Below are positions 54,622-62,711 of a stretch of DNA of 64,000 bases, in pieces. The notes beneath the pieces were generated by a model. That model was not told the origin of the DNA, did no database searches, and saw nothing but the letters and a program-made list of their open reading frames with translations. Numbering within the stretch: position 1 is the first letter of the stretch; each line of letters starts with the position of its first letter. A program made the translations under genes and the position numbers. This stretch comes from Streptomyces fungicidicus (GTDB taxonomy: Bacteria > Actinomycetota > Actinomycetes > Streptomycetales > Streptomycetaceae), in contig NZ_CP023407.1 in assembly GCF_003665435.1 (NCBI RefSeq), forward strand, positions 4,699,501-4,763,500. The letters are read 5' to 3'.

Positions 54622-54668
54622 CGCCCCTCCAGGGGCGCGGGGAACTGCGCGTCCAGGCCCCACGCGCC
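54622..54668. repeat. Streptomyces intergenic repeat motif
   Basis: GCCCCTCCAGGGGCGCGGGG followed by AACTGCGCG and a CAGGCCCCACGC end. I recognise GGGGCGCGGGGAACTGCGCG from many Streptomyces intergenic spaces. The first part can fold as CCCCT/AGGGG. Confidence 0.5.
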
Positions 54669-54750
54669 CGGGGAGGCACGCACACGGCCACCCGGCCGTC
54701 GCCGTGGCCCGCATGGTGGACGCCGCACCTCGGCACCCCGTGCCACCCGG

Positions 54751-54756
54751 TAGCCT
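54751..54756 (+). promoter_or_regulatory. -10 box of the glyA riboswitch transcript
   Basis: TAGCCT, 6-7 bp before the first base of the riboswitch P1. The -35 region is weak. Transcription would start near 54763. Confidence 0.45.
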
Positions 54757-54762
54757 GACGGC

Positions 54763-54862
54763 GGGCTGTGACTGGCGTGCAGGGATGGGAACAACCATCG
54801 GGAAGCGGCCCCCGGGACCGTGCCCCGCCGGGACCGGCACATGTGCCGTGCGCCTGGGCCGT
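54763..54862 (+). ncRNA. ZTP riboswitch (pfl motif)
   Basis: The conserved elements appear in order: GTGACTGGCG (54768-54777), a hairpin ATGG-GAACAA-CCAT, GGGAAGC, a GC-rich linker, a small hairpin GGCAC-at-GTGCC, and the 3' domain core CGCCTGGGC (54851-54859). This is the pattern of the ZMP/ZTP-sensing riboswitch, which turns on one-carbon and purine genes when 10-formyl-THF is short. It ends about 35 nt before the glyA start, so the platform includes its ribosome binding site. Confidence 0.9.
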
Positions 54863-54897
54863 ACCGTGAACGCAGAACGCCACGTCCGGAGGTCCCC

Positions 54898-56352
54898 ATG
54901 TCAGCCGCCGAGCAGCCGCTCACCCCCGCGTCCACCGCCTTCCGCTCCGCCCTCGACGTGATCCGCGCCGTCGAGCCCCGCGTGGCCGACGCGATCGGCC
55001 AGGAGGTCGCCGACCAGCGCGAGATGCTCAAGCTGATCGCCTCCGAGAACTACGCCTCCCCGGCCACCCTCCTCGCGATGGGCAACTGGTTCAGCGACAA
55101 GTACGCCGAGGGCACCGTCGGCCGCCGCTTCTACGCCGGCTGCCGCAACGTCGACACCGTCGAGTCGCTCGCCGCCGAGCACGCCAAGGAGCTCTTCGGA
55201 GCCCGCCACGCCTACGTCCAGCCGCACTCCGGCATCGACGCCAACCTCGTCGCCTTCTGGTCCGTCCTCGCCGACCGCGTCGAGGCCCCCTTCCTGCGGA
55301 AGACCGGCGCCCGCCAGGTCAACGACCTCTCCGAGGCCGACTGGGCCGAGCTGCGCCAGGCCTTCGGCAACCAGCGCATGCTCGGCATGTCCCTGGACGC
55401 CGGCGGCCACCTCACCCACGGCTTCCGCCCGAACATCTCCGGCAAGATGTTCGACCAGCGGTCCTACGGCACCGACCCGGCCACCGGCCTGATCGACTAC
55501 GAGGCCCTGCGCGTCTCCGCCCGCGAGTTCAAGCCGCTGATCATCGTCGCCGGCTACTCCGCCTACCCCCGTCTGGTGAACTTCCGGATCATGCGGGAGA
55601 TCGCCGACGAGGTCGGCGCGACCCTCATGGTGGACATGGCCCACTTCGCCGGTCTGGTCGCCGGCAAGGTCCTCACCGGCGACTTCGATCCGGTCCCGCA
55701 CGCCCAGATCGTCACCACCACCACCCACAAGTCGCTGCGCGGCCCGCGCGGCGGCATGGTGCTGTGCGACGACTCCCTCAAGGACCAGGTCGACCGCGGC
55801 TGCCCGATGGTCCTCGGCGGCCCGCTCCCGCACGTCATGGCCGCCAAGGCCGTCGCCCTCGCCGAGGCCCGGCAGCCCGCCTTCCGGGACTACGCCCAGC
55901 GCATCGTCGACAACTCCCGCGCCCTCGCCGAGGGCCTGATGCGCCGCGGCGCCACCCTGGTCACCGGCGGCACCGACAACCACCTCAACCTGATCGACGT
56001 CGCCACCTCCTACGGCCTCACCGGCCGCCAGGCCGAGGCCGCCCTGCTCGACTCGGGCATCGTCACCAACCGCAACGCCATCCCCGCCGACCCCAACGGC
56101 GCCTGGTACACCTCCGGCATCCGCATCGGCACCCCCGCGCTCACCACGCGCGGTCTGGGCACCGCCGAGATGGACGAGGTCGCCGGTCTCATCGACCGCG
56201 TCCTCACCACCACGGAGCCCGGCACCACCAAGTCCGGCGCCCCCTCCAAGGCCGCCCACGTCCTCGACGCCAAGGTCGCCGACGAGATCTCCCGCCGCGC
56301 CACCGACCTGGTCGCCGGCTTCCCGCTCTACCCGGAGATCGACCTCGGCTGA
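54898..56352 (+). CDS. glyA: Serine hydroxymethyltransferase
   Basis: A 484-residue PLP enzyme that splits serine to glycine and charges THF with methylene. ENYASPATLLAMG, EGTVGRRFYAGCRNVDTVE, and the PLP lysine in TTTTHKSLRGPRGGM are diagnostic. It is longer than the common 420-residue GlyA because of insertions around residues 130-180 (NDLSEADWAELRQAFG), a form found as a second copy in Streptomyces. CGGAGG precedes the ATG. The upstream ZTP riboswitch ties it to purine/folate stress. Confidence 0.95.
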   Translation: MSAAEQPLTPASTAFRSALDVIRAVEPRVADAIGQEVADQREMLKLIASENYASPATLLAMGNWFSDKYAEGTVGRRFYAGCRNVDTVESLAAEHAKELFGARHAYVQPHSGIDANLVAFWSVLADRVEAPFLRKTGARQVNDLSEADWAELRQAFGNQRMLGMSLDAGGHLTHGFRPNISGKMFDQRSYGTDPATGLIDYEALRVSAREFKPLIIVAGYSAYPRLVNFRIMREIADEVGATLMVDMAHFAGLVAGKVLTGDFDPVPHAQIVTTTTHKSLRGPRGGMVLCDDSLKDQVDRGCPMVLGGPLPHVMAAKAVALAEARQPAFRDYAQRIVDNSRALAEGLMRRGATLVTGGTDNHLNLIDVATSYGLTGRQAEAALLDSGIVTNRNAIPADPNGAWYTSGIRIGTPALTTRGLGTAEMDEVAGLIDRVLTTTEPGTTKSGAPSKAAHVLDAKVADEISRRATDLVAGFPLYPEIDLG

Positions 56353-56394
56353 GGCAGCCCGACCCTGCTCGACGCGCCCCGCGGCGGTCCGGTC

Positions 56395-56627
56395 ATGTAC
56401 CGGGCCGCCGCGTGCCCGTCGCGCACGGTGTTCCTCGACTCGTCGGCCACGATCGACGGCAGCCACGGCCGGAACGCCATGCCGTCCCGGAACCGGCCCA
56501 GCGCGCGGTACGCCTTGACGAAGGCCTGCTGCACCACGTCCTCCGCGTACGCCTCCGGCTCCCCGGCGCGTGCGCGTGCGGTCACCGCGGCCTCATCGAC
56601 GGTGCGGCCCCCCTCCCGCGTCCTCAC
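56395..56627 (-). pseudogene. Decayed ECF sigma factor gene
   Basis: On the minus strand about 75 codons read like an ECF sigma region 2: DEAAVTARARAGEPEAY, then EDVVQQAFVKAYRALGRFRD and AFRPWLPSIVADESRNTVRD. Roughly 25 residues expected between EPEAY and EDVV are missing, and everything after NTVRD, including region 4, is replaced by unrelated sequence. So it has both an internal deletion and a lost 3' half. It fills the gap between glyA and trpS. Confidence 0.7.
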
Positions 56628-56716
56628 TCTCCTGTTACACCGCCGGGGACGAATGGGTTCCCACCTGTTTCCGGTCGGTTCCGGACCGCCCCGCGGGACC
56701 TGAGAGAATGGTGTGC

Positions 56717-57730
56717 ATGGCGACTGACCGACCTCGCGTGCTCTCCGGAATCCAGCCCACCGCAGGCTCGTTCCACCTCGGCAACTACCTGGGCGCCGTC
56801 CGCCAGTGGGTGGCCCTGCAGGAGACCCACGACGCGTTCTACATGGTCGTCGACCTGCACGCGATCACGCTGCCGCAGGACCCGGACGTGCTGCGCGCCA
56901 ACACCCGGCTCGCCGCCGCCCAGCTCCTGGCAGCCGGACTCGACCCGGACCGCTGCACGCTCTTCGTGCAGAGCCACGTGCCCGAGCACGCGCAGCTCGC
57001 CTGGGTCATGAACTGCCTCACCGGGTTCGGCGAGGCCTCCCGCATGACCCAGTTCAAGGACAAGTCCGCCAAGCAGGGCGCCGACCGCGCCTCCGTCGGA
57101 CTGTTCACGTACCCGATCCTCCAGGTCGCGGACATCCTGCTCTACCAGGCCGACGAGGTGCCGGTGGGCGAGGACCAGCGCCAGCACATCGAGCTCACCC
57201 GTGACCTCGCCGACCGGTTCAACGGCCGGTTCGGCGAGACCTTCACGATGCCGAAGCCGTACATCCTCAAGGAGACGGCGAAGATCTACGACCTCCAGGA
57301 CCCGTCGATCAAGATGAGCAAGTCGGCGTCCACGCCGAAGGGCCTCATCAACCTCCTGGACGAGCCGAAGACCACCGCCAAGAAGGTGAAGAGCGCGGTC
57401 ACCGACACCGACACGGTGATCCGCTACGACGTCGTCGAGAAGCCCGGTGTGAGCAATCTCCTCACGATCTTCTCGACCCTCACCGGGACGGGCATCCCCG
57501 AACTGGAGGAGAGGTACGCCGGCAAGGGCTACGGCGCCCTCAAGACGGACCTCGCCGAGGTCATGGTCGAGTTCGTGACTCCCTTCAAGGAGCGCACCCA
57601 GCAGTACCTGGACGACCCCGAGACGCTCGACTCGGTCCTGGCCAAGGGCGCCGAGAAGGCCCGGGCCGTCGCCGCCGAGACCCTCGCACGGGCCTACGAC
57701 CGGGTGGGCTTCCTGCCCGCCAAGCACTGA
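56717..57730 (+). CDS. trpS: Tryptophanyl-tRNA synthetase
   Basis: A 337-residue class I synthetase that charges tRNA-Trp. The HIGH-like SFHLGNY is at 18-24 and KMSKS at 199-203. His48 in VVDLHAITL is the residue typical of indolmycin-sensitive, housekeeping TrpRS; resistant copies carry Asn or Gln there. The ATG at 56717 gives the family start ATDRPRVLSGIQPTAG; an ATG three codons upstream also exists. No T-box or leader peptide was seen upstream. Confidence 0.96.
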   Translation: MATDRPRVLSGIQPTAGSFHLGNYLGAVRQWVALQETHDAFYMVVDLHAITLPQDPDVLRANTRLAAAQLLAAGLDPDRCTLFVQSHVPEHAQLAWVMNCLTGFGEASRMTQFKDKSAKQGADRASVGLFTYPILQVADILLYQADEVPVGEDQRQHIELTRDLADRFNGRFGETFTMPKPYILKETAKIYDLQDPSIKMSKSASTPKGLINLLDEPKTTAKKVKSAVTDTDTVIRYDVVEKPGVSNLLTIFSTLTGTGIPELEERYAGKGYGALKTDLAEVMVEFVTPFKERTQQYLDDPETLDSVLAKGAEKARAVAAETLARAYDRVGFLPAKH

Positions 57731-57867
57731 ACCGCCGGGCACCGGCGACCCCGCCCCGAACCGGCGCTGAACCGGCCCGCGCCCGCGATCCGTACCCCCG
57801 CACAGCGCCGCACATCACTCCGGTTGCGCCTGCCCGCATCCGGGTCGTGGTCGTACAGTCGATGACA

Positions 57868-57891
57868 GGGTGACCGTTCGGACGGTCACCC
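57868..57891. terminator. Hairpin between trpS and the 2H ligase gene
   Basis: GGGTGACCGT-tcgg-ACGGTCACCC, a perfect 10-bp stem with a 4-nt loop, 140 nt after trpS and 55 nt before the next start. It could terminate trpS or sit in the next leader. Confidence 0.45.
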
Positions 57892-57946
57892 CGCGCTCAC
57901 CGGACCTTCACCACCGCGCTTCACCACCACAACGACAGGAGACGAC

Positions 57947-58525
57947 GTGGGGACCGTAACGATCGGTGTGTCGATCGCGGTCCCGGAGCCTCACGGCAGC
58001 CGGCTTCAGCAGCTGCGCGCGGGCTTCGGCGACGCCGCGGCGTACGGTATCCCCACGCACGTCACCCTGCTGCCGCCGACGGAGATCGACGAGGCCGTGG
58101 TGCCGGCCGTCGAGGCGCATCTGGCCGAGGTCGCGGTGGCCGCCCGCCCGTTCCCCATGAGGCTGTTCGGCACCGGCACCTTCCGCCCGCTCACGCCGGT
58201 GGTCTACGTCCAGGTCGTGGAGGGCGGCGCGGCGTGCACCTGGCTGCAGAAGCAGGTCCGTGACCCCTCCGGCCCGGTCCCGCGCGAGCTGCAGTTCCCG
58301 TACCACCCGCACGTCACCGTGGCGCACGGGATCGACGAGGCGGCCATGGACCGCGCCTACGCCGACCTCGCCGACTACGAGGCCCAGTGGCCCTGCACCG
58401 GCTTCGCGCTCTACGAACAGGGCGCCGACGGGGTGTGGCGCAAGCTGCGCGAGTTCCCCTTCGGCACGGCGGTGGTGCCCCCGCAGGCCGGCAGCGTGGA
58501 CCGGGGATCCGTCTCCGCCCACTGA
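57947..58525 (+). CDS. 2H phosphoesterase (2'-5' RNA ligase-like)
   Basis: 192 residues with the two HxT signatures of the 2H superfamily: PTHVTLLPP (first third) and YHPHVTVAHG (second half). Members make or break 2',5' bonds or cyclic phosphates in RNA and nucleotides; the physiological substrate is unknown. The GTG follows AGGAGA. It is convergent with the dprE2 gene, 28 bp away. Confidence 0.87.
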   Translation: MGTVTIGVSIAVPEPHGSRLQQLRAGFGDAAAYGIPTHVTLLPPTEIDEAVVPAVEAHLAEVAVAARPFPMRLFGTGTFRPLTPVVYVQVVEGGAACTWLQKQVRDPSGPVPRELQFPYHPHVTVAHGIDEAAMDRAYADLADYEAQWPCTGFALYEQGADGVWRKLREFPFGTAVVPPQAGSVDRGSVSAH

Positions 58526-58553
58526 GCGCCCCGCCGCCGTCCCCTCCCGGGGT

Positions 58554-59309
58554 TCAGAGCGGCAGCCGCCGGAACACCGCCCGCGGCAGATGCCGCAGCG
58601 CCGACATCACCACCCGCAGCGCGCCCGGCACCCACACCGTCTCCGAGCGGCGCCGCAGCCCCAGCTCGACGGCGGCCGCGACCGCCTCCGGAGTGGTCGC
58701 CAGCGGCGCCTCGGGCAGCCCGGCCGTCATCCGCGTCCGCACGAATCCGGGGCGCACGACCATGACGTGCACGCCCGTGCCGTACAGCGCGTCGCCCAGG
58801 CCCTGGGTGAAGGCGTCCAGGCCGGCCTTGCTGGAGCCGTAGATGAAGTTCGCGCGGCGCGCCCGCTCGCCCGCGACGGAGGACAGCACCACCAGCGAGC
58901 CGTGGCCCTGCGCCTGGAGTGCGCCCGCGCACACCAGGCCCGCCGAGACGGCGCCGGTGTAGTTGGTCTGCGCGACCCGCACCGCGGCCGCGGGGTCCCG
59001 TTCGTCGTGCGCCTGGTCGCCGAGGGTGCCGAAGGCCAGCAGCACCATGTCGACGTCGCCCTCGGCGAAGACCTTGCCGAGCACCTCCTCGTGGGCGGCG
59101 GGGTCGAGCGCGTCGAAGGCGACGGTGCGCACCTCGGCGCCCAGGTCGCGCAGTCGGCCGGCGGCCTCGTCCAGGGCGGGGGAGGGGCGGCCGGCCAGCC
59201 ACACCGTGCGGGTGCGGCGGGCGATCAGCCGCCGGGCGGTGGCCAGCGCGATCTCGGACGTACCGCCGAGGACGAGCAGGGACTGGGGGAGGCCGAAGGC
59301 GTCCTTCAT
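58554..59309 (-). CDS. dprE2: Decaprenylphosphoryl-2-keto-pentose reductase (SDR)
   Basis: A 251-residue short-chain dehydrogenase that completes epimerisation of polyprenylphosphoryl-ribose to -arabinose with NADH. It has the cofactor motif VLGGTSEIALATARRL, LAFGTLGD, SSVAGERARRANFIYGSSKAGLDAF (catalytic Ser, Tyr, Lys; core YGSSKAG) and VRPGFVRTRMT. It follows dprE1 by 19 bp on the same strand, the same order as in mycobacteria, which supports the assignment over a general SDR. Confidence 0.88.
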   Translation of the reverse strand: MKDAFGLPQSLLVLGGTSEIALATARRLIARRTRTVWLAGRPSPALDEAAGRLRDLGAEVRTVAFDALDPAAHEEVLGKVFAEGDVDMVLLAFGTLGDQAHDERDPAAAVRVAQTNYTGAVSAGLVCAGALQAQGHGSLVVLSSVAGERARRANFIYGSSKAGLDAFTQGLGDALYGTGVHVMVVRPGFVRTRMTAGLPEAPLATTPEAVAAAVELGLRRRSETVWVPGALRVVMSALRHLPRAVFRRLPL

Positions 59310-59328
59310 GACAGCTCCTAGATCTTGC

Positions 59329-60705
59329 CTAGAGACGGAGGCGGCGGGCCAGGTCGGAGACGAACACCCCGCGCGGGTCCAGTTCGCCCCGCAGCGCGCG
59401 GAAGTCGTCCAGGCGGGGGTACATGGCCGCGAGCAGCTCCGGGCGCAGCCGGGAGTCCTTGGCGAGGTAGACGCGTCCGCCGGCGGCGGCGACCTCCTCG
59501 TCGAGCGCGTCGAGGAAGGCGCCGAGGCCGGGCAGGGACGCCGGGACGTCCAGGGCCAGGGTCCAGCCCGGCACCGGGAAGGACAGCCAGCCTGGGTCGG
59601 ACTCGCCGAAGCGTTTGAGGACGGCGAGGAAGGACGGGCAGCGGCGCTCGGAGATCCGCCGCACGATCCGGCGCAGGGCGTCCTCCCGGCCGTGCCCGAC
59701 GACGAACTGGTACTGCACGAAGCCGCCCGGGCCGTAGACCCGGTTCCAGTGCGGCACGCCGTCCAGGGGGTGGAAGAACGCGGGGATCCGCTGGAGCTGC
59801 CCGGTCCGCGCGCGGGGCGCCTTGCGGTACCAGACCTCGTTGAACAGCCCCACCGTGGTGCGGTTGAGCAGGCCCCCGGGCACGAAGGAGGGGGCGGCCG
59901 GGAGGCGGGAGGTGCGGAAGGACAGGGGCTCCGCGCGTGCGCGCGTGCCGCGGGGCAGCGCGTCCAGGGGAGCGTGGTCGCCGCGCGTCAGCACCGCGCG
60001 GCCGGTGGACCCGCCGCGGGCCAGCAGGTCGATCCAGGCGACCGAGTAGCGGTAGCGGTGGTCGGTGTCGGCCATACGGGCCATCAGGTCGTCGAGGTCG
60101 CTCGCGCGTTCGGTGTCGACCGACATCAGCGAGGTCTCGACCGGCTGGAGCCGGACCGTCGCCGTCAGGATCACCCCGGTCAGTCCCATGCCGCCCGCGG
60201 TCGCCTCGAACAGCGGCGTGCCCGGCACGACCGTGCGGATCCGCCCGTCGGCGGTGAGTAGTTCCAGGGACAGCACATGGCGGGAGAACGAGCCGGAGAC
60301 ATGGTGGTTCTTGCCGTGGATGTCGGCGCCGACCGCCCCGCCGACCGTCACATGGCGGGTGCCGGGTGTGACCGGCACGAACCAGCCGAGCGGCAGCAGC
60401 ACCTCCATCAGCCGGTGCAGCGAGACGCCCGCGTCGCACAGCACGGTGCCGCCGTCGGCGTCGACCGCGTGGACCTGGTCCAGGCCCGTCATGTCGAGCA
60501 CCGCGCCGCCCGCGTTCTGCGCCGCGTCCCCGTACGCCCGCCCCAGCCCCCGCGCGATGCCCCCGCGGGCCCCGCACTCCCGGACGGCCCGCACGGTCTC
60601 CTCGTACGTCCGGGGGCGGATCAGCCGGGCGGCGGTGGGAGCGGTGCGGCCCCACCCCGTGACGGGAACGGTGTCGGCAGGCATGACGGCGACCGTATCG
60701 TCCAT
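59329..60705 (-). CDS. dprE1: Decaprenylphosphoryl-ribose 2-oxidase (FAD)
   Basis: 458 residues, VAO-type flavoprotein. FAD-binding region: RGLGRAYGDAAQNAGG, VTPGTRHVTVGGAVGADIHGKNHH (core GADIHGKNHH) and MGLTGVI. The C-terminal half has LSFPVPGWTLALDVP and the essential Lys416 in YLAKDSR. In the M. tuberculosis enzyme the third residue after PGW is Cys387, the covalent target of benzothiazinones; here it is Ala384. It oxidises polyprenylphosphoryl-ribose to the 2-keto form. It is divergent from PAP2-UbiA. Confidence 0.9.
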   Translation of the reverse strand: MDDTVAVMPADTVPVTGWGRTAPTAARLIRPRTYEETVRAVRECGARGGIARGLGRAYGDAAQNAGGAVLDMTGLDQVHAVDADGGTVLCDAGVSLHRLMEVLLPLGWFVPVTPGTRHVTVGGAVGADIHGKNHHVSGSFSRHVLSLELLTADGRIRTVVPGTPLFEATAGGMGLTGVILTATVRLQPVETSLMSVDTERASDLDDLMARMADTDHRYRYSVAWIDLLARGGSTGRAVLTRGDHAPLDALPRGTRARAEPLSFRTSRLPAAPSFVPGGLLNRTTVGLFNEVWYRKAPRARTGQLQRIPAFFHPLDGVPHWNRVYGPGGFVQYQFVVGHGREDALRRIVRRISERRCPSFLAVLKRFGESDPGWLSFPVPGWTLALDVPASLPGLGAFLDALDEEVAAAGGRVYLAKDSRLRPELLAAMYPRLDDFRALRGELDPRGVFVSDLARRLRL

Positions 60706-60817
60706 GTGTGACTGATTGGTTTTGAAACGTCATCCTCGTCCCCGAAACGGGTGATTAATGGGATGTCGCCGCATAAGGGTGGCGGCTCCGGCCCGCCGGG
60801 CGTGAACAGTGGTCCAC
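60706..60817. promoter_or_regulatory. Divergent promoter region between dprE1 and PAP2
   Basis: About 110 bp, AT-richer than its surroundings (ATTGGTTTTGAAACG and GTGATTAATGGG). It must hold the promoters of both arms of the arabinose cluster. I could not fix -35/-10 pairs with certainty. Confidence 0.4.
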
Positions 60818-61345
60818 ATGGACGACCCCCAGGACCGCCCTCCCGGTCTCCCCGGCGTGGACCACCGGATCGTGTCGGCCCTCCGGGCGTGCGGCGCCGA
60901 CCCGCACGTGGCCGGCGCCGCCCGGGCCCTGTCCCGGGCGGGGGAGCACGGGGCGCTGTGGCTGGCGGCGGGCCTCGCCGGGGCCGTCGTGGACCGCCGG
61001 CGGCGCGGCGCCTGGCTGCGCGGCACCGCGCTCACCGCCGGTGCCCACGTGGCCAGTTCGGCCCTGAAGCGGGTGGTCCGCCGGCCGCGTCCCACGCATG
61101 TCGAACCCCTGGTCGGCACGGTCGGCCGGCACTCCTTCCCCAGCTCGCACGCCACCTCCGCGGCGGCCGCCGCCGTCGCCTTCGGCGCGCTGGGCTCCCG
61201 CGCCGTGCCGCCGCTCGCCGCCGCCGTGTGCGTCTCCCGCCTGGTGGCGGGGGTCCACTACCCGTCGGACGTGGCGGCAGGCGCCGCCCTGGGCGCGCTG
61301 ACGGCCCGGCTGGGCGCCCGCTGGATGACCGGAGGCACCGCATGA
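60818..61345 (+). CDS. PAP2-family phosphatase
   Basis: 175 residues from the ATG at 60818 (a GTG at 60809 is in frame). The phosphatase motifs are complete: KRVVRRPRP, PSSHATS and SRLVAGVHYPSD, with membrane helices around. In M. tuberculosis Rv3807c, a PAP2 protein, is encoded beside UbiA and is proposed to dephosphorylate decaprenylphosphoryl-5-phosphoribose. The four-base overlap with the UbiA gene supports that role here. Confidence 0.88.
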   Translation: MDDPQDRPPGLPGVDHRIVSALRACGADPHVAGAARALSRAGEHGALWLAAGLAGAVVDRRRRGAWLRGTALTAGAHVASSALKRVVRRPRPTHVEPLVGTVGRHSFPSSHATSAAAAAVAFGALGSRAVPPLAAAVCVSRLVAGVHYPSDVAAGAALGALTARLGARWMTGGTA

Positions 61346-62277
61346 CCCTCCTGCGCGAGCGCTCCGACCGCCGGCAGGCGGCACCGCCCGACGACGGCGG
61401 TCTCCTCGTCGGCCTCCTGCTGACCGCCCGGCCCAAGCAGTGGATCAAGAACGTCCTGGTGATCGCCGCCCCGGCCGCCGCCGGCGAGCTGTTCTCCGTG
61501 CGCGCCCTGACCCGGCTCGCGCTGGTCTTCGTCCTGTTCACCGCCTGCGCCGCCGCCGTCTACCTCGTCAACGACGCACGCGACGCCGAGGCCGACCGCG
61601 CCCACCCCGTCAAGTGCCGCCGCCCGGTCGCCGCCGGCCGGGTCCCCGTGCCCGCCGCCTACGCCGCGGGGACCGCCCTCGGCGTCCTCGCGCCCTTCGC
61701 CGCGGCCCGGCTGTGCCCCCCGGAGGTCGCCGCGCTGCTGACCGCCTACCTCGCCATGCAACTGGCGTACTGCGTCAGCCTCAAGCACGTCCTCGTCGTC
61801 GACCTCGTCGTCGTCACCACCGGCTTCCTGATGCGGGCGGCGGCCGGAGGGCTCGCCCTCGGCATCCCGCTGTCGCGCTGGTTCCTGATCACCACCGGGT
61901 TCGGAGCGCTGTTCATGGTCGCGGCCAAGCGCTACTCGGAGGCCGTGCAGATGGCGGGGAAGGCGGGCGCCACGCGCGCCCTGCTCACCGAGTACAGCAC
62001 CGGCTACCTCCGCTTCGTCTGGCAGCTCGCGGCCGGCGTCGCCGTCCTCGGCTACTGCCTGTGGGCCCTGGAGGAGGGCGGCGTGCCGCACACCAGCGTG
62101 CTGCCCTGGCGGCAGCTCTCGGTGGTCGCCTTCGTCCTCGCCGTCCTGCGCTACGCCGTCTTCGCCGACCGCGGCACCGCCGGCGAACCCGAGGACGTGG
62201 TGCTGGGCGACCGCGCGCTCGCCGTCATCGGCCTGGTGTGGGCGGCGATGTACGCCCTCGCGGTGGTCGACTGGTGA
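61342..62277 (+). CDS. UbiA-family prenyltransferase (polyprenylphosphate phosphoribosyltransferase type)
   Basis: 311 residues with about nine helices. RPKQWIKNVLV near residue 31, the Asp-rich NDARDAEADRAHPVKCRRPVAAG (core NDARDAEAD) and the second Asp region around VLVVDLVVVTTGFLMRAAAG match the Rv3806c branch of UbiA. That enzyme transfers phosphoribose from PRPP to decaprenyl phosphate, the first step to decaprenylphosphoryl-arabinose. Gene order with PAP2 and dprE1/dprE2 supports this over menaquinone-type UbiA. Confidence 0.88.
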   Translation: MTLLRERSDRRQAAPPDDGGLLVGLLLTARPKQWIKNVLVIAAPAAAGELFSVRALTRLALVFVLFTACAAAVYLVNDARDAEADRAHPVKCRRPVAAGRVPVPAAYAAGTALGVLAPFAAARLCPPEVAALLTAYLAMQLAYCVSLKHVLVVDLVVVTTGFLMRAAAGGLALGIPLSRWFLITTGFGALFMVAAKRYSEAVQMAGKAGATRALLTEYSTGYLRFVWQLAAGVAVLGYCLWALEEGGVPHTSVLPWRQLSVVAFVLAVLRYAVFADRGTAGEPEDVVLGDRALAVIGLVWAAMYALAVVDW

Positions 62278-62711
62278 GGCCCGGCCCGGCCGCCCGGCGG
62301 CGCGAGCTCCTCGGCTTCGCCACCGCCGGGCTGCTCGCCTACGCCGTCGACCTGGCCGTGTTCACCTGTCTGCGCGGCCCCGCCGGACTCGACCCGCTCA
62401 CCGCCAAGGCGCTCTCCTTCGTCGCCGGCTGCACCGTCGCCTACGCGGGCAACGCCCACGGCACCTACCGCGGCTGCCGGGTCCGCGGCCCGCGCCCCTA
62501 CGCCCTGTTCTTCGCGGTGAACCTCGCGGGCGCCGCCCTGCAGCTCCTCTGCCTGGCCGTCAGCCACTACGGGCTCGGCCTCACCTCGCAGCGCGCGGAC
62601 ACCGTGTCCGGCGCGGTCGTCGGCATGGTGCCGGCCACGGTCGTCAGGTTCTGGGGAACCAGGACATTGGTCTTCCGTGATGCGGGCAGAGTCGGGTCAT
62701 GGACTGGCTGA
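62274..62711 (+). CDS. GtrA-family membrane protein
   Basis: 145 residues, four helices in the GtrA pattern (LLGFATAGLLAYAVDLAVF, LSFVAGCTVAYAGNAHGTYR, ALFFAVNLAGAALQLL, then TVVRFWGTRTLVFR). The mycobacterial GtrA protein Rv3789 next to dprE1 has been proposed to move or recruit arabinose-pathway lipids. A GTGA overlap with the UbiA gene shows operon structure. The end overlaps the YihY gene by 13 bases. Confidence 0.87.
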   Translation: MRPGPAARRRELLGFATAGLLAYAVDLAVFTCLRGPAGLDPLTAKALSFVAGCTVAYAGNAHGTYRGCRVRGPRPYALFFAVNLAGAALQLLCLAVSHYGLGLTSQRADTVSGAVVGMVPATVVRFWGTRTLVFRDAGRVGSWTG

